Part shown: positions 50,132 through 59,381 of the stretch, piece after piece
Position numbering within the stretch: position 1 is the stretch's first letter
How the letters are laid out: each line of letters opens with the position of its first letter
Position numbers and translations under genes: made by a program
The notes under the pieces: generated by a model
Seen by the model: the letters and a program-made list of their open reading frames with translations, nothing else
What the model was told of the DNA's origin: nothing
Databases searched by the model: none
Assembly (NCBI GenBank): GCA_965199595.1
Contig: OZ241182.1
Span: forward strand, 2,666,001-2,730,000
Source of the DNA: JBBROS01 sp965199595
GTDB lineage: Bacteria > Pseudomonadota > Alphaproteobacteria > Acetobacterales > Acetobacteraceae
Direction: 5' to 3'
Length of the DNA stretch: 64,000 bases

Positions 50132-50164
50132 GCGGAACGCAGTTGCCTTATAGGGGAAGAACGG

Positions 50165-51205
50165 ATGGCTGGACAACGCAGGCGTGAGTGGATGGCCGCC
50201 GCCGCCGCGGTGCTGCTGGCCCTGACGCAACCCGCCATCGCCGCCGACCCGGCCATGATCGAGGCCGCCCGCAAGGAAGGCGCGGTGGTCTGGTATTCCG
50301 GCATGATCGTCAACCAGATCGTCCGCCCCATCGCCGACGGGTTCGAGAAGAGATACCCCGGCATCAAGGTCCAGGCCGGCCGCCTCAACAGCTCCGAAGC
50401 GGCACTCAAGATCATCAACGAGGCCCGCGCCGGCAAGCCGCAGGCCGATGTCTTCGACGGCAGCGCCCTGGTGTTCCGCCTGCAGGCCGCCAACGTGGTC
50501 GCGGAATACCGGCCCGAAAGCGCCAGGTCGTTCCCCGCCGGCAGCAAGGACCCCGCCGGCTTCTGGACCGCCTTCAACACCTACATCATGACCCCCGCCT
50601 ACAACACCGACCTCGTGTCCGAAAAAGACGTGCCGCGCACCATGCAGGACCTGCTGGACCCGAAATGGACCGGCAAGATCGCCTGGTCCAACGACCCGAC
50701 CTCCGCCGGGCCGCCGGGCTTCATCGGCAGCGTGCTGACCTCGATGGGCCAGGATGCGGGCATGGACTACCTCCGCAAGCTGTCGAAGCAGAGGATCGTC
50801 AACATCCCGGCCTCGCAGCGCGTCGTGCTGGACCAGGTGATCTCGGGCCAGTACCCGGTCGCGCTGATGACCTTCAACAACCACTCCGTCATCAGCGCCG
50901 CCGAGGGCGCGCCGGTGCGCTGGGTGCCGCTCTCCCCCTCGGTCGAGTTGCCGAACCCCGGGGGCCTGGTCCGGAACGCGCCGCACCCGAACGCCGGCAA
51001 GCTGTTGCTGGAATACATCCTGTCGCCCGAGGGCCAGGCCGTGCTGCGCCAAGCCAACTACCTGCCGGCCAACCCCGACGTGAAGCCGATCGACCCCACG
51101 ATGCTCCCCTCCGGCGGCACCTTCACCGCCGTGCTGATCAGCCCGGAGACCACGGCCGCCAAGCTTGAGGGCTGGGTCGGCGTCTACAACGAACTGTTCA
51201 AGTGA
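50165..51205 (+). CDS. ABC transporter extracellular solute-binding protein (Fe3+/spermidine-putrescine type)
   Basis: 346 residues. A signal peptide (WMAAAAAVLLALTQPAIAA) precedes VVWYSGMIVNQIVRPIADGFEKRYPGIKVQAGR (split), typical of family 1/AfuA-like binding proteins. Later blocks: NPGGLVRNAPHPNAGKLLLEYI and SPEGQAVLRQANYLPA. The tyrosine pairs of classical ferric-binding proteins are not evident, so an organic ligand is likely. An AGGGGA site lies nine bases before the ATG. First gene of the importer operon. Confidence 0.88.
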   Translation: MAGQRRREWMAAAAAVLLALTQPAIAADPAMIEAARKEGAVVWYSGMIVNQIVRPIADGFEKRYPGIKVQAGRLNSSEAALKIINEARAGKPQADVFDGSALVFRLQAANVVAEYRPESARSFPAGSKDPAGFWTAFNTYIMTPAYNTDLVSEKDVPRTMQDLLDPKWTGKIAWSNDPTSAGPPGFIGSVLTSMGQDAGMDYLRKLSKQRIVNIPASQRVVLDQVISGQYPVALMTFNNHSVISAAEGAPVRWVPLSPSVELPNPGGLVRNAPHPNAGKLLLEYILSPEGQAVLRQANYLPANPDVKPIDPTMLPSGGTFTAVLISPETTAAKLEGWVGVYNELFK

Positions 51206-52935
51206 GCGGCGCCACCCTTCGCACGACACCGCCCCGGCGCCTGATCCACCGGGCCGGGCCCACCGGCTGGCTCGCCCTCGGCACCATCGTCGTGCTCGCC
51301 ATCCTGGTGCTGCCGCCGGTCGCCATGCTGCTGCAGGTCAGCCTCACCGTCACCAACCCGGACGGCTCCGCGGGCGCCCTGACGCTGGGGCACTACCGAC
51401 AGCTGTTCGCCGATCCGCATCTGTATCGCAGCGCCGCCAATTCGCTGATCTTCGCCACCGGCGCCACCCTGGTCTCGCTGCTGTTCGGCGGCGCCCTGGC
51501 CTGGATCGTGGAGCGCACCAACGCGCCGCTGAAGTCGCTGGCCTATCTCACCACCATCATCTCGCTGGGCACGCCCTATATCCTGTACGTCACCGCCTGG
51601 TTGTTCCTGCTGGGCCGGGCCGGGCCGTTCAACGACGCCTGGCGCAGCCTGGGCGGCAGCGGCCTGCTGCTCGACGTGTATTCGCTGTGGGGCATGGTGC
51701 TGATCGAGGGCTTCCTCTGGTCGCCGCTGGTGTTCCTGCTGCTGTCCGCCAGCTTCCGCGCCGCGAACGCCGAGATGGAGGAGGCCGCGCGCATGGCCGG
51801 TGCCTCCATCCTCGCCACCGTCTGGCGCATCTCGCTGCGGCTGGCCTGGCCCGCGATCCTGGCGATGGCGCTGTTCGTGTTCATCCGCAACCTGGAGGCG
51901 TTCGACGTGCCGGTGCTGGTGGGCACGCCGGGCCGGGTCACGCTGCTGACGACGGACATCTACATCGCGACGCAGCAGGTGCCCCCGCTGCTGGGCCATG
52001 CCAGCGCCTTCTCCGTGGTGATGATCGTCATCGTCGGCGTGCTGCTGGTGCTGTACGCCCGGGTGTCGCGCAGCGCGGAACGCTACGCCAGCGTCACCGG
52101 CAAGGGGTTCCGGCCGCGGCCGTTCGACCTCGGGCGGGGCCGCTGGCTGGCGGGTGCCCTGGTGCTGCTCAACTTCGTGCTGGTGCTGGGCCTGCCGCTG
52201 GCCGCCCTGCTCTGGACCTCGTTCAGCCCCTTCCTGCGTCCCATGCGCTGGGCCGGCCTCAAGACCCTGACGCTGAAAAACTACGCCGCGGTGTTCGGCG
52301 TGCCGTCCTATCTGGACCTCGCCTGGCACACCGTGCTGGTCACCGCCGGAGCCGCCACCGCCGCCATCGCCATCACCACCGTCGCCGCCTGGATCGCCGC
52401 CCGCCGCCGCCCGGGCGCCGCCGCGGTGGACCAGCTCGCCACCCTGCCGCTGGTGTTCCCCGGCATCGTGCTGGGCGTCGCGATGATGGAGATCGCGCTG
52501 CGCAGCCCCTTCCCGCTGTATGGCACGCTCACGCTGCTCGCGCTGGGCTTCACCATCCGGTACATGCCCTACGGCATGCGCTACGCCTATTCCGGCGTGC
52601 TGCAGATCCATCGCGAGCTGGAGGAGGCGGCAGGCGTCGCGGGCGCCGGGCCCATGGGCGTGCTGCGCCGGGTGGTCGTGCCGCTGCTGTCGCCGGCGCT
52701 GCTGTCCGGCTGGCTGTTCATCTTCCTGATCGGCGCCAAGGAGCTGTCGATGGCCGTGCTGCTGGCCGGGCCGGGTTCGCAGACCATGGCGGTGGCGATG
52801 TATGACCTCTGGGTCAACGGCCAGGGCGGCGAACTCTCGGCGCTGGGGCTGCTCTGGGCGCTGCTGATGACCCTGTTCGCCAGCGCCTTTTACATCCTGG
52901 CCCGGCGCGGCTCCTCCGCCGCCTTTAAACGCTGA
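51202..52935 (+). CDS. Fused ABC permease with two BPD_transp domains (Fe3+/polyamine type)
   Basis: 577 residues with about 12 hydrophobic segments in two homologous halves. The EAA loops are EEAARMAGASILATVWRISL in the first half and EEAAGVAGAGPMGVLRRVVVPLL in the second. This one-chain arrangement (FbpB/ThiP-like) is normal for this transporter class. It starts in the last codon of the solute-binding gene (overlap of four bases). Inner membrane channel. Confidence 0.92.
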   Translation: MSGATLRTTPPRRLIHRAGPTGWLALGTIVVLAILVLPPVAMLLQVSLTVTNPDGSAGALTLGHYRQLFADPHLYRSAANSLIFATGATLVSLLFGGALAWIVERTNAPLKSLAYLTTIISLGTPYILYVTAWLFLLGRAGPFNDAWRSLGGSGLLLDVYSLWGMVLIEGFLWSPLVFLLLSASFRAANAEMEEAARMAGASILATVWRISLRLAWPAILAMALFVFIRNLEAFDVPVLVGTPGRVTLLTTDIYIATQQVPPLLGHASAFSVVMIVIVGVLLVLYARVSRSAERYASVTGKGFRPRPFDLGRGRWLAGALVLLNFVLVLGLPLAALLWTSFSPFLRPMRWAGLKTLTLKNYAAVFGVPSYLDLAWHTVLVTAGAATAAIAITTVAAWIAARRRPGAAAVDQLATLPLVFPGIVLGVAMMEIALRSPFPLYGTLTLLALGFTIRYMPYGMRYAYSGVLQIHRELEEAAGVAGAGPMGVLRRVVVPLLSPALLSGWLFIFLIGAKELSMAVLLAGPGSQTMAVAMYDLWVNGQGGELSALGLLWALLMTLFASAFYILARRGSSAAFKR

Positions 52936-52939
52936 ACCG

Positions 52940-54076
52940 ATGGACAGCCCCATGGACAGCCTCATCGTCGCGAACCTCAGCAAGCTCTACCGCAGCGCCA
53001 CCGGCCCGGCCGGCGGCGTGCACGACACCAGCTTCACCCTGGAACCCGGCACCTTCTTCACCCTGCTGGGCCCCAGCGGCTGCGGCAAGACCACCACGCT
53101 GCGCAGCGTCGCCGGGCTGGAAACGCCGGACCACGGCCGCATCGCCCTGGGCGAGCGCGTGTTCTTCGATGCCGCCTCCGGCACCAACGTGCCGCTGAAC
53201 CGCCGCAACATCGGCATGGTGTTCCAGTCCTATGCCATCTGGCCGCACATGACGGTGTTCGAGAACGTCGCCTTCCCGCTCCGCGTCGCCAAGGGCGAGC
53301 ACTACGGCCGCGCCACCATCAAGCGCATGGTGGAGGTGGCGCTGGACACGGTGAGCCTCGGCGGCTTCGCCGAACGCTCCGCGACGAGGCTTTCCGGCGG
53401 CCAGCAGCAGCGCGTCGCCCTGGCCCGCGCCATCGTCCGCCAGCCCCGCCTGCTGCTGCTGGACGAACCGCTCAGCAACCTGGACGCCGCCCTGCGCGAG
53501 GACATGCGCGTGGAGCTGAAGCGCCTTCAGCAGCAGATCGGCGTCACCACCATCTATGTGACGCACGATCAGTCCGAGGCGCTGGACATGTCGGACCGCA
53601 TCGCCGTCATCAACGGCGGCCGCATCGTGCAGATGGGCGCGCCGCGCGACATCTACTTCCGCCCCACCAACGCCTTCGTCGCCGGATTCGTCGGCGCCAC
53701 CAACCTGGTGCACGGCACCGTGGCCGCCGCCGCCGCCGCCGGCAGCGTGGCCCCGGTGGCGCTGCCGAGCGGGCAGACGCTGCACTGCCTGTTCCCGCAC
53801 GCCGCCGCCCGCGCGGACCGCATCGCCATCTCCATCCGCCCGGAATGCCTGACGCTGGCGCCCTCCGGCACGCCCACGGCCGAAGGCAGCAACCGGCTGG
53901 ACGGCGTGGTCGCCACCACCGGTTTCCTCGGCAACATGAACCGCTACGGCATCCGTGTGGGCGAGACGGTGATCCACGCGAACACCGGGCCCGACACCCA
54001 GTTCCCGCCCGGCGCCGCCGTCGGCCTGCACGTCACCCACGCCAATACCCTGGCGATCCCGGAACAGGAGCCCTGA
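52940..54076 (+). CDS. ABC transporter ATP-binding protein (PotA/FbpC type)
   Basis: 378 residues. Walker A LLGPSGCGKTTTLRSVAG, Q-loop GMVFQSYAIWPHMTVFENV, signature RLSGGQQQRVALARAI, Walker B LLLLDEPLSNLDAALRE, H-loop TTIYVTHDQSEALDMSDR. A C-terminal TOBE region follows (RIAISIRPECLTLAPSG). Drives the fused permease. Start 52940 or 52952 (both ATG in frame). Its stop overlaps the next gene start by one base. Confidence 0.93.
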   Translation: MDSPMDSLIVANLSKLYRSATGPAGGVHDTSFTLEPGTFFTLLGPSGCGKTTTLRSVAGLETPDHGRIALGERVFFDAASGTNVPLNRRNIGMVFQSYAIWPHMTVFENVAFPLRVAKGEHYGRATIKRMVEVALDTVSLGGFAERSATRLSGGQQQRVALARAIVRQPRLLLLDEPLSNLDAALREDMRVELKRLQQQIGVTTIYVTHDQSEALDMSDRIAVINGGRIVQMGAPRDIYFRPTNAFVAGFVGATNLVHGTVAAAAAAGSVAPVALPSGQTLHCLFPHAAARADRIAISIRPECLTLAPSGTPTAEGSNRLDGVVATTGFLGNMNRYGIRVGETVIHANTGPDTQFPPGAAVGLHVTHANTLAIPEQEP

Positions 54077-54927
54077 TGCATACCGTGTCCCTGCTGGCCC
54101 TCGCGGCGATGCTCGTCACCACCGCCAGCCACGCGGAACCACGCCACAGCGAGATGGTGCAAGGCGCCAACGGCCTGGTGATCGAGACCTACGTGGAGGG
54201 TAGCGGACCCGCCATCGTCATGCTGCCCAGCACCGGCCGCGACGGCGCCGAGGATTTCGATGACGTCGCCGCCCGCCTGGCCCGGGCCGGGTTCAAGGTG
54301 CTGCGGCCGCAACCCCGGGGCGCCGAGGGCTCCAAGGGCCCGATGACCGGCGTGAGCCTGCACGACCTGGCCGGCGACGTCACCCTGGTGATCGACCGGC
54401 TGGGCAATGGCCGGGCCGTGATCCTGGGCCACGCCTTCGGCCACTTCGTCGCCCGCATGGCCGCCGTGGACTCGCCCGCCAAGGTGCGCGGCGTGGTGCT
54501 CGCCGCCGCCGCCGCCAGCACCTGGCCACCCGACATCGCCGCCACCCCCGGCATCGCCGGCGACCTGGCGCGGCCCGACAGCGAACGCCTGGCCGCCCTG
54601 CGCCTCGGCTTCTTCGCGCCGGGCCACGACCCCACCCCCTGGCTGCAGGGCTGGTGGCCCGCCGCCCAGAAGGTGCAGGTGAACAGCCGCGAGAAGGCCG
54701 GGGTGAAGCAGTCCGACTGGTGGGGCGCCGGCACCGCGCCGCTGCTGGAGCTGATCCCGGCCAACGACCCCTTCAAGCCCCGCGACAAATGGGGCGAGCT
54801 GAAGCAGTCCTACGGCGACCGCGTCACCACCGTGGTGATCCCCGATTCCAGCCACGCCCTGTTCCCGGAACAGCCCGCCGCGGTGGCGGACGCCGTGTCC
54901 GCCTGGGTCAGGACGCTGCCGCCCTAG
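54076..54927 (+). CDS. Secreted alpha/beta hydrolase-like protein with Ala in the nucleophile position
   Basis: 283 residues. Signal peptide (residues 1-20, ending ASHAE). Alpha/beta-hydrolase order is clear: IVMLPSTGRDGAEDFDDVA, then the elbow VILGHAFGHFVARMAA where the nucleophile is Ala120 instead of Ser, and a late VVIPDSSHALFPEQP with the His. Without a Ser, Cys or Asp nucleophile, standard ester hydrolysis is unlikely. I recall GHAFGN-type sequences in related hydrolase-like proteins, so this may be a conserved non-classical subfamily. Coupled to the ABC ATPase by TGATG overlap. Confidence 0.8.
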   Translation: MHTVSLLALAAMLVTTASHAEPRHSEMVQGANGLVIETYVEGSGPAIVMLPSTGRDGAEDFDDVAARLARAGFKVLRPQPRGAEGSKGPMTGVSLHDLAGDVTLVIDRLGNGRAVILGHAFGHFVARMAAVDSPAKVRGVVLAAAAASTWPPDIAATPGIAGDLARPDSERLAALRLGFFAPGHDPTPWLQGWWPAAQKVQVNSREKAGVKQSDWWGAGTAPLLELIPANDPFKPRDKWGELKQSYGDRVTTVVIPDSSHALFPEQPAAVADAVSAWVRTLPP

Positions 54928-54945
54928 GCATCAACACGAAAGTCT

Positions 54946-54966
54946 GCTTAGGCGCCGCCCCTAAGC
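54946..54966. terminator. Bidirectional hairpin between convergent hydrolase and acyltransferase genes
   Basis: Arms GCTTAGG and CCTAAGC (7 bases) with a 7-base loop. It overlaps the last codons of the acyltransferase gene and lies 19 bases after the hydrolase stop. No T run. Confidence 0.5.
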
Positions 54967-56121
54967 GCTCGTCGCCTTCTGGTGCGACGGCGCGCGCGCC
55001 GGCAGGGCGCGGATGAGCCGGCGGCCCAGGCCGATCATCGGCTGCTCGATCAGGCGCATGCTCGACCACGCCACCACATAGGTCAGCAGCACCGCGACCG
55101 GCAGCCCGGCGGCATAGGCGAGGATCGCCGGGACACCGGTGGCCTGCGTGTGCAGCAGGGCGGGGAAGGCCTCCATCACCTGCAATACGGCGAAGTGGAA
55201 CAGATAGGCGCTGAAGCTCGCGCGCCCGAGGGCGGCGGCGGCCGGGTTGACCAGCCAGCCCCGCATCGCCGAGCAGGCGAGCACCAGGCCGGCCAGGACC
55301 AGCGCCGCCACCTGCCCGCCCGGCAGCCACGGCGTATCCCCGATGTAATGGCCGTTCGGCACATAGGGCAGTACCAGGAACGCGGCGATGCTCCCGACCG
55401 CGAGCGGCATGTGCCAGGCCGCAAGACCGGCGCGAACCCGGTCATCGCGCAGCAGGAAATAGACGACGCCGCCCAGCGCGAACACCGACGCCTGGTTCGG
55501 GAACCAGAAGAACAGGTAGTTCGACAGCGGCACCGCCCCGATCGACCCCCGGTGGTGATGATACAGCACCAGGTTCGCCGCCAGCCCCAGCACCACGCCG
55601 CCCACCAGCGCCAGCACGGATCGCCGCAGCGTCGTGGCCCAGACGGCATAGAACGGGAACACCAGGTAGAACGTCATCTCCACGCTGATGCTCCAGCTGC
55701 CGGGCACCACCGTCCAGGCGCCCGGCACCGTCAGCCACCCGACATGCCAGGCATGGATGAAGGTGACGGCACGCAGGATCGACCCGGCGTCCACCTCGGC
55801 CGCGGGCGCCATCCACGTATAGAACGCCGCCGCGACATAGAACGCCGGCGCCACCCGGAACAACCGCCGCAGCGCAAAGGCCCGCAGGTCGTTGCCGCCG
55901 CGCGCCGCCTGGCTGCGCCAGGACATCAGCAGCGTAATGGTGCTGGCCAGGAAGAACAGCTGCACGCCATACCAGCCGTTCACCGCCTGCCGCGCCACCG
56001 GGTAGGGCAGCTCCGGATACACGGAGGTCAGGTGGCAGACGATCACCATGAGGATCGCGTAGCCCCTGATGCAGTCGAGATAGGCAAGATGCTTGGGCGC
56101 CGGGCCGTCCACGATCGTCAT
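54961..56121 (-). CDS. Acyltransferase family 3 (OafA/YrhL-like) integral membrane protein
   Basis: 386 residues with about ten hydrophobic segments. Characteristic opening LAYLDCIRGYAILMVIVCHL with the catalytic His-containing region, GVQLFFLASTITLLMSW, RRLFRVAPAFYVAA and the WSISVEMTFYLVFPFY motif. These proteins O-acetylate exopolysaccharide, LPS or other surface sugars from the cytoplasmic side. There is no polysaccharide cluster beside it. Convergent with the transporter operon. Confidence 0.9.
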   Translation of the reverse strand: MTIVDGPAPKHLAYLDCIRGYAILMVIVCHLTSVYPELPYPVARQAVNGWYGVQLFFLASTITLLMSWRSQAARGGNDLRAFALRRLFRVAPAFYVAAAFYTWMAPAAEVDAGSILRAVTFIHAWHVGWLTVPGAWTVVPGSWSISVEMTFYLVFPFYAVWATTLRRSVLALVGGVVLGLAANLVLYHHHRGSIGAVPLSNYLFFWFPNQASVFALGGVVYFLLRDDRVRAGLAAWHMPLAVGSIAAFLVLPYVPNGHYIGDTPWLPGGQVAALVLAGLVLACSAMRGWLVNPAAAALGRASFSAYLFHFAVLQVMEAFPALLHTQATGVPAILAYAAGLPVAVLLTYVVAWSSMRLIEQPMIGLGRRLIRALPARAPSHQKATSA

Positions 56122-56150
56122 CCGTTGTTCCAGTGATCATCGCACGGGCG

Positions 56151-57038
56151 TCACGCCGGGGCATCCCCAAAGCACGCCGCCATCGCCGCCAGCAGCGTGG
56201 CCGTCGATTCCGCGCGGGACTGCGCCGTCACCGCGGCATGGTGCGGCATCAGCACCGCGTTCTCCAGCGGCAGGAACCGCGGGTCGAGCCCCGGCTCCTG
56301 CGCGAACACATCGAGCCCGGCCCCGGCGATCGCCCCGGTCTCCAGCGCCGTCAGCAGCGCCGCCTCGTCCACCACGGAACCGCGGGCGACATTCACCAGG
56401 TAGCCGGCCGGGCCCAGCCGCCGCAGCACCTCGGCCGAGACCAGGCCGCGCGTGGCCTCACCCCCCGGGCAGCACAGCACCAGCACGTCGCACCACTCCG
56501 CCAGCGCGCCCAGGTCAGGCTCGAACCGCCACGCCGCCGGCTTGGCGCGCGGCCCGGAATACGCGACCTCCAGCCCCAGCCCCGCCGCCCGCTGCGCCAC
56601 CATCGCCCCGATGGCCCCCAGCCCGACCACGCCCACCTTCATCCCGCTGACCCGGCGCGACGGCGCCATCTTGCCCAGCGCCCACTGCCCGCTGCGCACG
56701 AAGCGGTCCGCCTCCACCACCCGCCGCACCGTGGCGTACAGCAGCGCGATGGCGGTGTCCGCCGTGTCGGTCCGCACCGCGTCCGGCGTGTGCCGCACCG
56801 CGATGCCCCGGCGCGCCGCCTCCGCCGTGTCGATGCGGTCCAGCCCCACGCCCAGGCAGCCCAGCACCCGCAGGTTCGGCAGCCGGGCCAGGGCGGCGGC
56901 ATCGGCGCCGCCGACGCTGGTGGTGATGGCGGCGACGATCCGCGCGGGCTCCGCCGCCTCGGTCAGCAGGGTGTAGTGCGCGGCAAGCGCCGCATGCAGC
57001 GGGGCCGGCACCGGGGCCAGCAGAAGAACCTCATTCAT
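56151..57038 (-). CDS. D-2-hydroxyacid dehydrogenase (hydroxypyruvate/glyoxylate reductase type)
   Basis: 295 residues. The Rossmann motif is VGVVGLGAIGAMVAQRA. The catalytic triad is readable: Arg in YLVNVARGSVVDE, Glu in FAQEPGLDP, His in VLMPHHAAVT. CLGVGLDRID and NLRVLGCLG mark the usual N-domain. Short for the family (about 310-320) but complete. Reduces a 2-oxo acid with NAD(P)H. Divergent from the fumarase operon by 89 bases, so may share regulation with it. Confidence 0.88.
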   Translation of the reverse strand: MNEVLLLAPVPAPLHAALAAHYTLLTEAAEPARIVAAITTSVGGADAAALARLPNLRVLGCLGVGLDRIDTAEAARRGIAVRHTPDAVRTDTADTAIALLYATVRRVVEADRFVRSGQWALGKMAPSRRVSGMKVGVVGLGAIGAMVAQRAAGLGLEVAYSGPRAKPAAWRFEPDLGALAEWCDVLVLCCPGGEATRGLVSAEVLRRLGPAGYLVNVARGSVVDEAALLTALETGAIAGAGLDVFAQEPGLDPRFLPLENAVLMPHHAAVTAQSRAESTATLLAAMAACFGDAPA

Positions 57039-57127
57039 GCGCGCGCTCCCGATTGCGACCTTGGATATGACCGACTATGCTGCCCATTGACGCAAAAGGC
57101 CAGTTCATGCGCCTTTAGGGAGGAACC

Positions 57128-57997
57128 GTGGCGGTCACCTACGAGCAGATGCGCAAGGTCTCCGCCGACCTCTACGGCGCCGCCCTGAAGAAGGTGCCGG
57201 ACAACACGCTCGATGCGCTGCGCCGGGCCATCGGCACCGAAACGCACGAGCTGGCCCGGCAGACCCTCACCATCATGCTCCGCAGCGCCGAGAAGGCCGA
57301 GCGCGAGGACAAGCTGGTCTGCTCCGATTCCGGCGTGCCCGTCTATGTCGTCGAGATCGGCACCGCGGTGCGCATGGAAGGCGACCTGAAGCGCGCCATC
57401 AAGGACGGCTTCGCGGACCTGGTCGAGACGATCCGCCCGCCCATCCTGAAGCACGTCACCAACCCGCTGACCAACGAGCGCGGCTATGCCGGCAAGGACA
57501 TGCCGATCATCACCTGGGAGGTGGTGGACGGCGCCGACTGGATCGACATCACCTGCTCGCCCAAGGCGCTCGGCGGCGGGCGCTGGGCGGCGCTGGAGAT
57601 CTTCACCTCCCCAAGCCTCGAGACCATCGAGGGATACGTGATGGACTGCGTGATGAAGGCGGGCTCCCAGCACTGCCCGCCCGTGGTGATCGGCGTGGGC
57701 ATCGGCGGCACCTTCGACCACTGCGCGAAGATCGCGAAGCGGGCGGCGTTGCGGAAGTTCGGCGAGACCAACCCGGAGCCGATCCTGGCGGCGATGGAGG
57801 AACGGCTGCTGCGGGCGGTGAACAAGACCGGCTTCGGCCCCATGGGCACCGGCGGCGACACCACGGCGCTGGGCGTGCATGTGGAGTTCTCCGCCGGGCA
57901 CGGCTTCACCCCGGTCGCCGTCTGCTTCAACTGCTGGATCAACCGCCGCACCGCCGCCCGCATCCATGGCGACGGCCGGGTGGAGCGGCTGGAATGA
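57128..57997 (+). CDS. Class I fumarate hydratase-type alpha subunit
   Basis: 289 residues. The Fe-S hydratase alpha domain shows the cluster-ligand cysteines in KLVCSDSGVPVYVVEIG (C65), GSQHCPPVVIGVGIGGTFDHCA and VAVCFNCWINRR. Two-subunit class I hydratases add water to fumarate, tartrate-related acids or mesaconate via a [4Fe-4S] cluster. The beta subunit overlaps by ATGA. First gene of an operon of at least eight; AGGGAGG 6 bases before the start (GTG at 57128) is a strong ribosome site. Confidence 0.9.
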   Translation: MAVTYEQMRKVSADLYGAALKKVPDNTLDALRRAIGTETHELARQTLTIMLRSAEKAEREDKLVCSDSGVPVYVVEIGTAVRMEGDLKRAIKDGFADLVETIRPPILKHVTNPLTNERGYAGKDMPIITWEVVDGADWIDITCSPKALGGGRWAALEIFTSPSLETIEGYVMDCVMKAGSQHCPPVVIGVGIGGTFDHCAKIAKRAALRKFGETNPEPILAAMEERLLRAVNKTGFGPMGTGGDTTALGVHVEFSAGHGFTPVAVCFNCWINRRTAARIHGDGRVERLE

Positions 57998-58614
57998 TCA
58001 CCCACCGCCTGACCCTGCCACTCTCGGAGGACGCGGTGCGCGGCCTGCGCGCCGGGGACCTGGTGATCCTGGATGGCGAGATGACCATCACCGCCGGGCT
58101 GCCCACGCACCAGCGCATCCAGGAGCATCTGGACCGCGGCAAGCCCCTGCCGGTGGACCTCCGCGGCGGCGCGCTGTTCCACCTCGGCAGCTACAGCCAG
58201 GACGGGCCGCAGGGCTTCGACGTGCTTTACATGAACCCCACCACCAGCACCCGCTTCAACGCCTACATGCCCGGCTTCATCCGCCGGCTCGGCCTGCGCG
58301 CCGTGGGCGGCAAGGGCGGGCTGGACCGCGCCAGCGCCACCGCGATGCAGGAGGCGGGCTGCGTCTATCTGTCGTTCCTGGGCGGCGGCTGCCCCCTGCT
58401 GAGCGAGGCGATCACCGGCGTTGTCTCCGTGCACTGGACCGACCTGGTCGCGCATTTCCGCCTGGTCACGCTGCGGGTGGCCGGGCTGGGGCCGCTCACC
58501 GTCGGCATCGATGCCCATGGCAACAGCCTGTACGACACCCTCCATCAAGGCGCTGCCACGCGGATGCCCGCCATCCTGGCCGCGCTCCGCGCCGAACGGG
58601 AGGGCACGCCGTGA
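57994..58614 (+). CDS. Class I fumarate hydratase-type beta subunit
   Basis: 206 residues. Family blocks: LSEDAVRGLRAGDLVILDGEMTITAG, then RDxxH-type segment GLPTHQRIQEHLDRGKPLPVDLRG (split), VGPTTSTRFNAYMP as MNPTTSTRFNAYMPGFI, and GGKGGLD. Completes the heterodimeric hydratase with the alpha subunit. In this setting, with CoA-transferase and lyase genes, mesaconate/citramalate is a plausible substrate besides fumarate (inference). Followed by a GTGA overlap. Confidence 0.9.
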   Translation: MITHRLTLPLSEDAVRGLRAGDLVILDGEMTITAGLPTHQRIQEHLDRGKPLPVDLRGGALFHLGSYSQDGPQGFDVLYMNPTTSTRFNAYMPGFIRRLGLRAVGGKGGLDRASATAMQEAGCVYLSFLGGGCPLLSEAITGVVSVHWTDLVAHFRLVTLRVAGLGPLTVGIDAHGNSLYDTLHQGAATRMPAILAALRAEREGTP

Positions 58615-59381
58615 ACCCGATCGAGCATGACGGCCTGCGCTTCAACATCCGCATCGATGGGCCGGAGGGTGCGCCCTGGCTGGTGTTCAGCAACTCGCTG
58701 CTGACGAACCTCTCGGTATGGGACCACCAGGTGGCGGCCTTCGCCGGTCGCTTCCGCATCCTGCGCTACGACCAGCGCGGCCACGGCGGCACCAGCGTCC
58801 CGCCCGGCCCCGCCACCATCACCCAGCTCTGCGACGATATCGACGCCATCATGGCCCGGCTCGGCATCGCCGCGGCCAGCCTCGTCGGCCTCTCCATGGG
58901 CGCCGCCACCGGCATCGCCCTGGCGCAGCGCCACCCCGCGCGCGTGGCCCGGCTGGTCTGCTCCGACGGCAACGCCAGCACCGCACCCGGCGGCGCCAAG
59001 GGATGGGCGGACCGCATCGCCGCCGCCCGGCAGGACGGCATGGCGGCCCTGGCCGACGCGACCCTCGGCCGCTGGTTCGCCACGCCCGGCAGCCCGGCCA
59101 TTCCCGCCGTGCGCACCATGATCGAGGCCACGCCGCTGGCGGGCTTCGTCGCCTGCGCCCGGGCGTTGCAGGAGTACGACTTCGCCCCGGGCCTTCCCGC
59201 CATGCGCCTGCCCGCCCTGTTCATCGCCGGCTCGGCGGATGGCGCCATGCCGCAGACCATGCCGCTGCTGGCCGCCCAGGTGCCGGGCGCGCGCTATGTG
59301 GAGATCGCCGCCGCCGGGCACCTGCCCTGCATCGAGCAGCCGGCCGCGTTCAACGCCGCGTTGGAGGAGTTCCTGCAATGA
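58611..59381 (+). CDS. Alpha/beta hydrolase, 3-oxoadipate enol-lactonase (PcaD)-like
   Basis: 256 residues from a GTG start that overlaps the previous stop (GTGA). Core: WLVFSNSLLTNLSVWDHQVAAF, RILRYDQRGHGGTSVPPG, nucleophile VGLSMGAATGIALAQ, ALFIAGSADGAMP and catalytic His in AAAGHLPCIEQP. PcaD-like hydrolases open lactones; no other protocatechuate genes are present, so the substrate may be a CoA ester or lactone of this operon's pathway. Confidence 0.85.
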   Translation: MNPIEHDGLRFNIRIDGPEGAPWLVFSNSLLTNLSVWDHQVAAFAGRFRILRYDQRGHGGTSVPPGPATITQLCDDIDAIMARLGIAAASLVGLSMGAATGIALAQRHPARVARLVCSDGNASTAPGGAKGWADRIAAARQDGMAALADATLGRWFATPGSPAIPAVRTMIEATPLAGFVACARALQEYDFAPGLPAMRLPALFIAGSADGAMPQTMPLLAAQVPGARYVEIAAAGHLPCIEQPAAFNAALEEFLQ

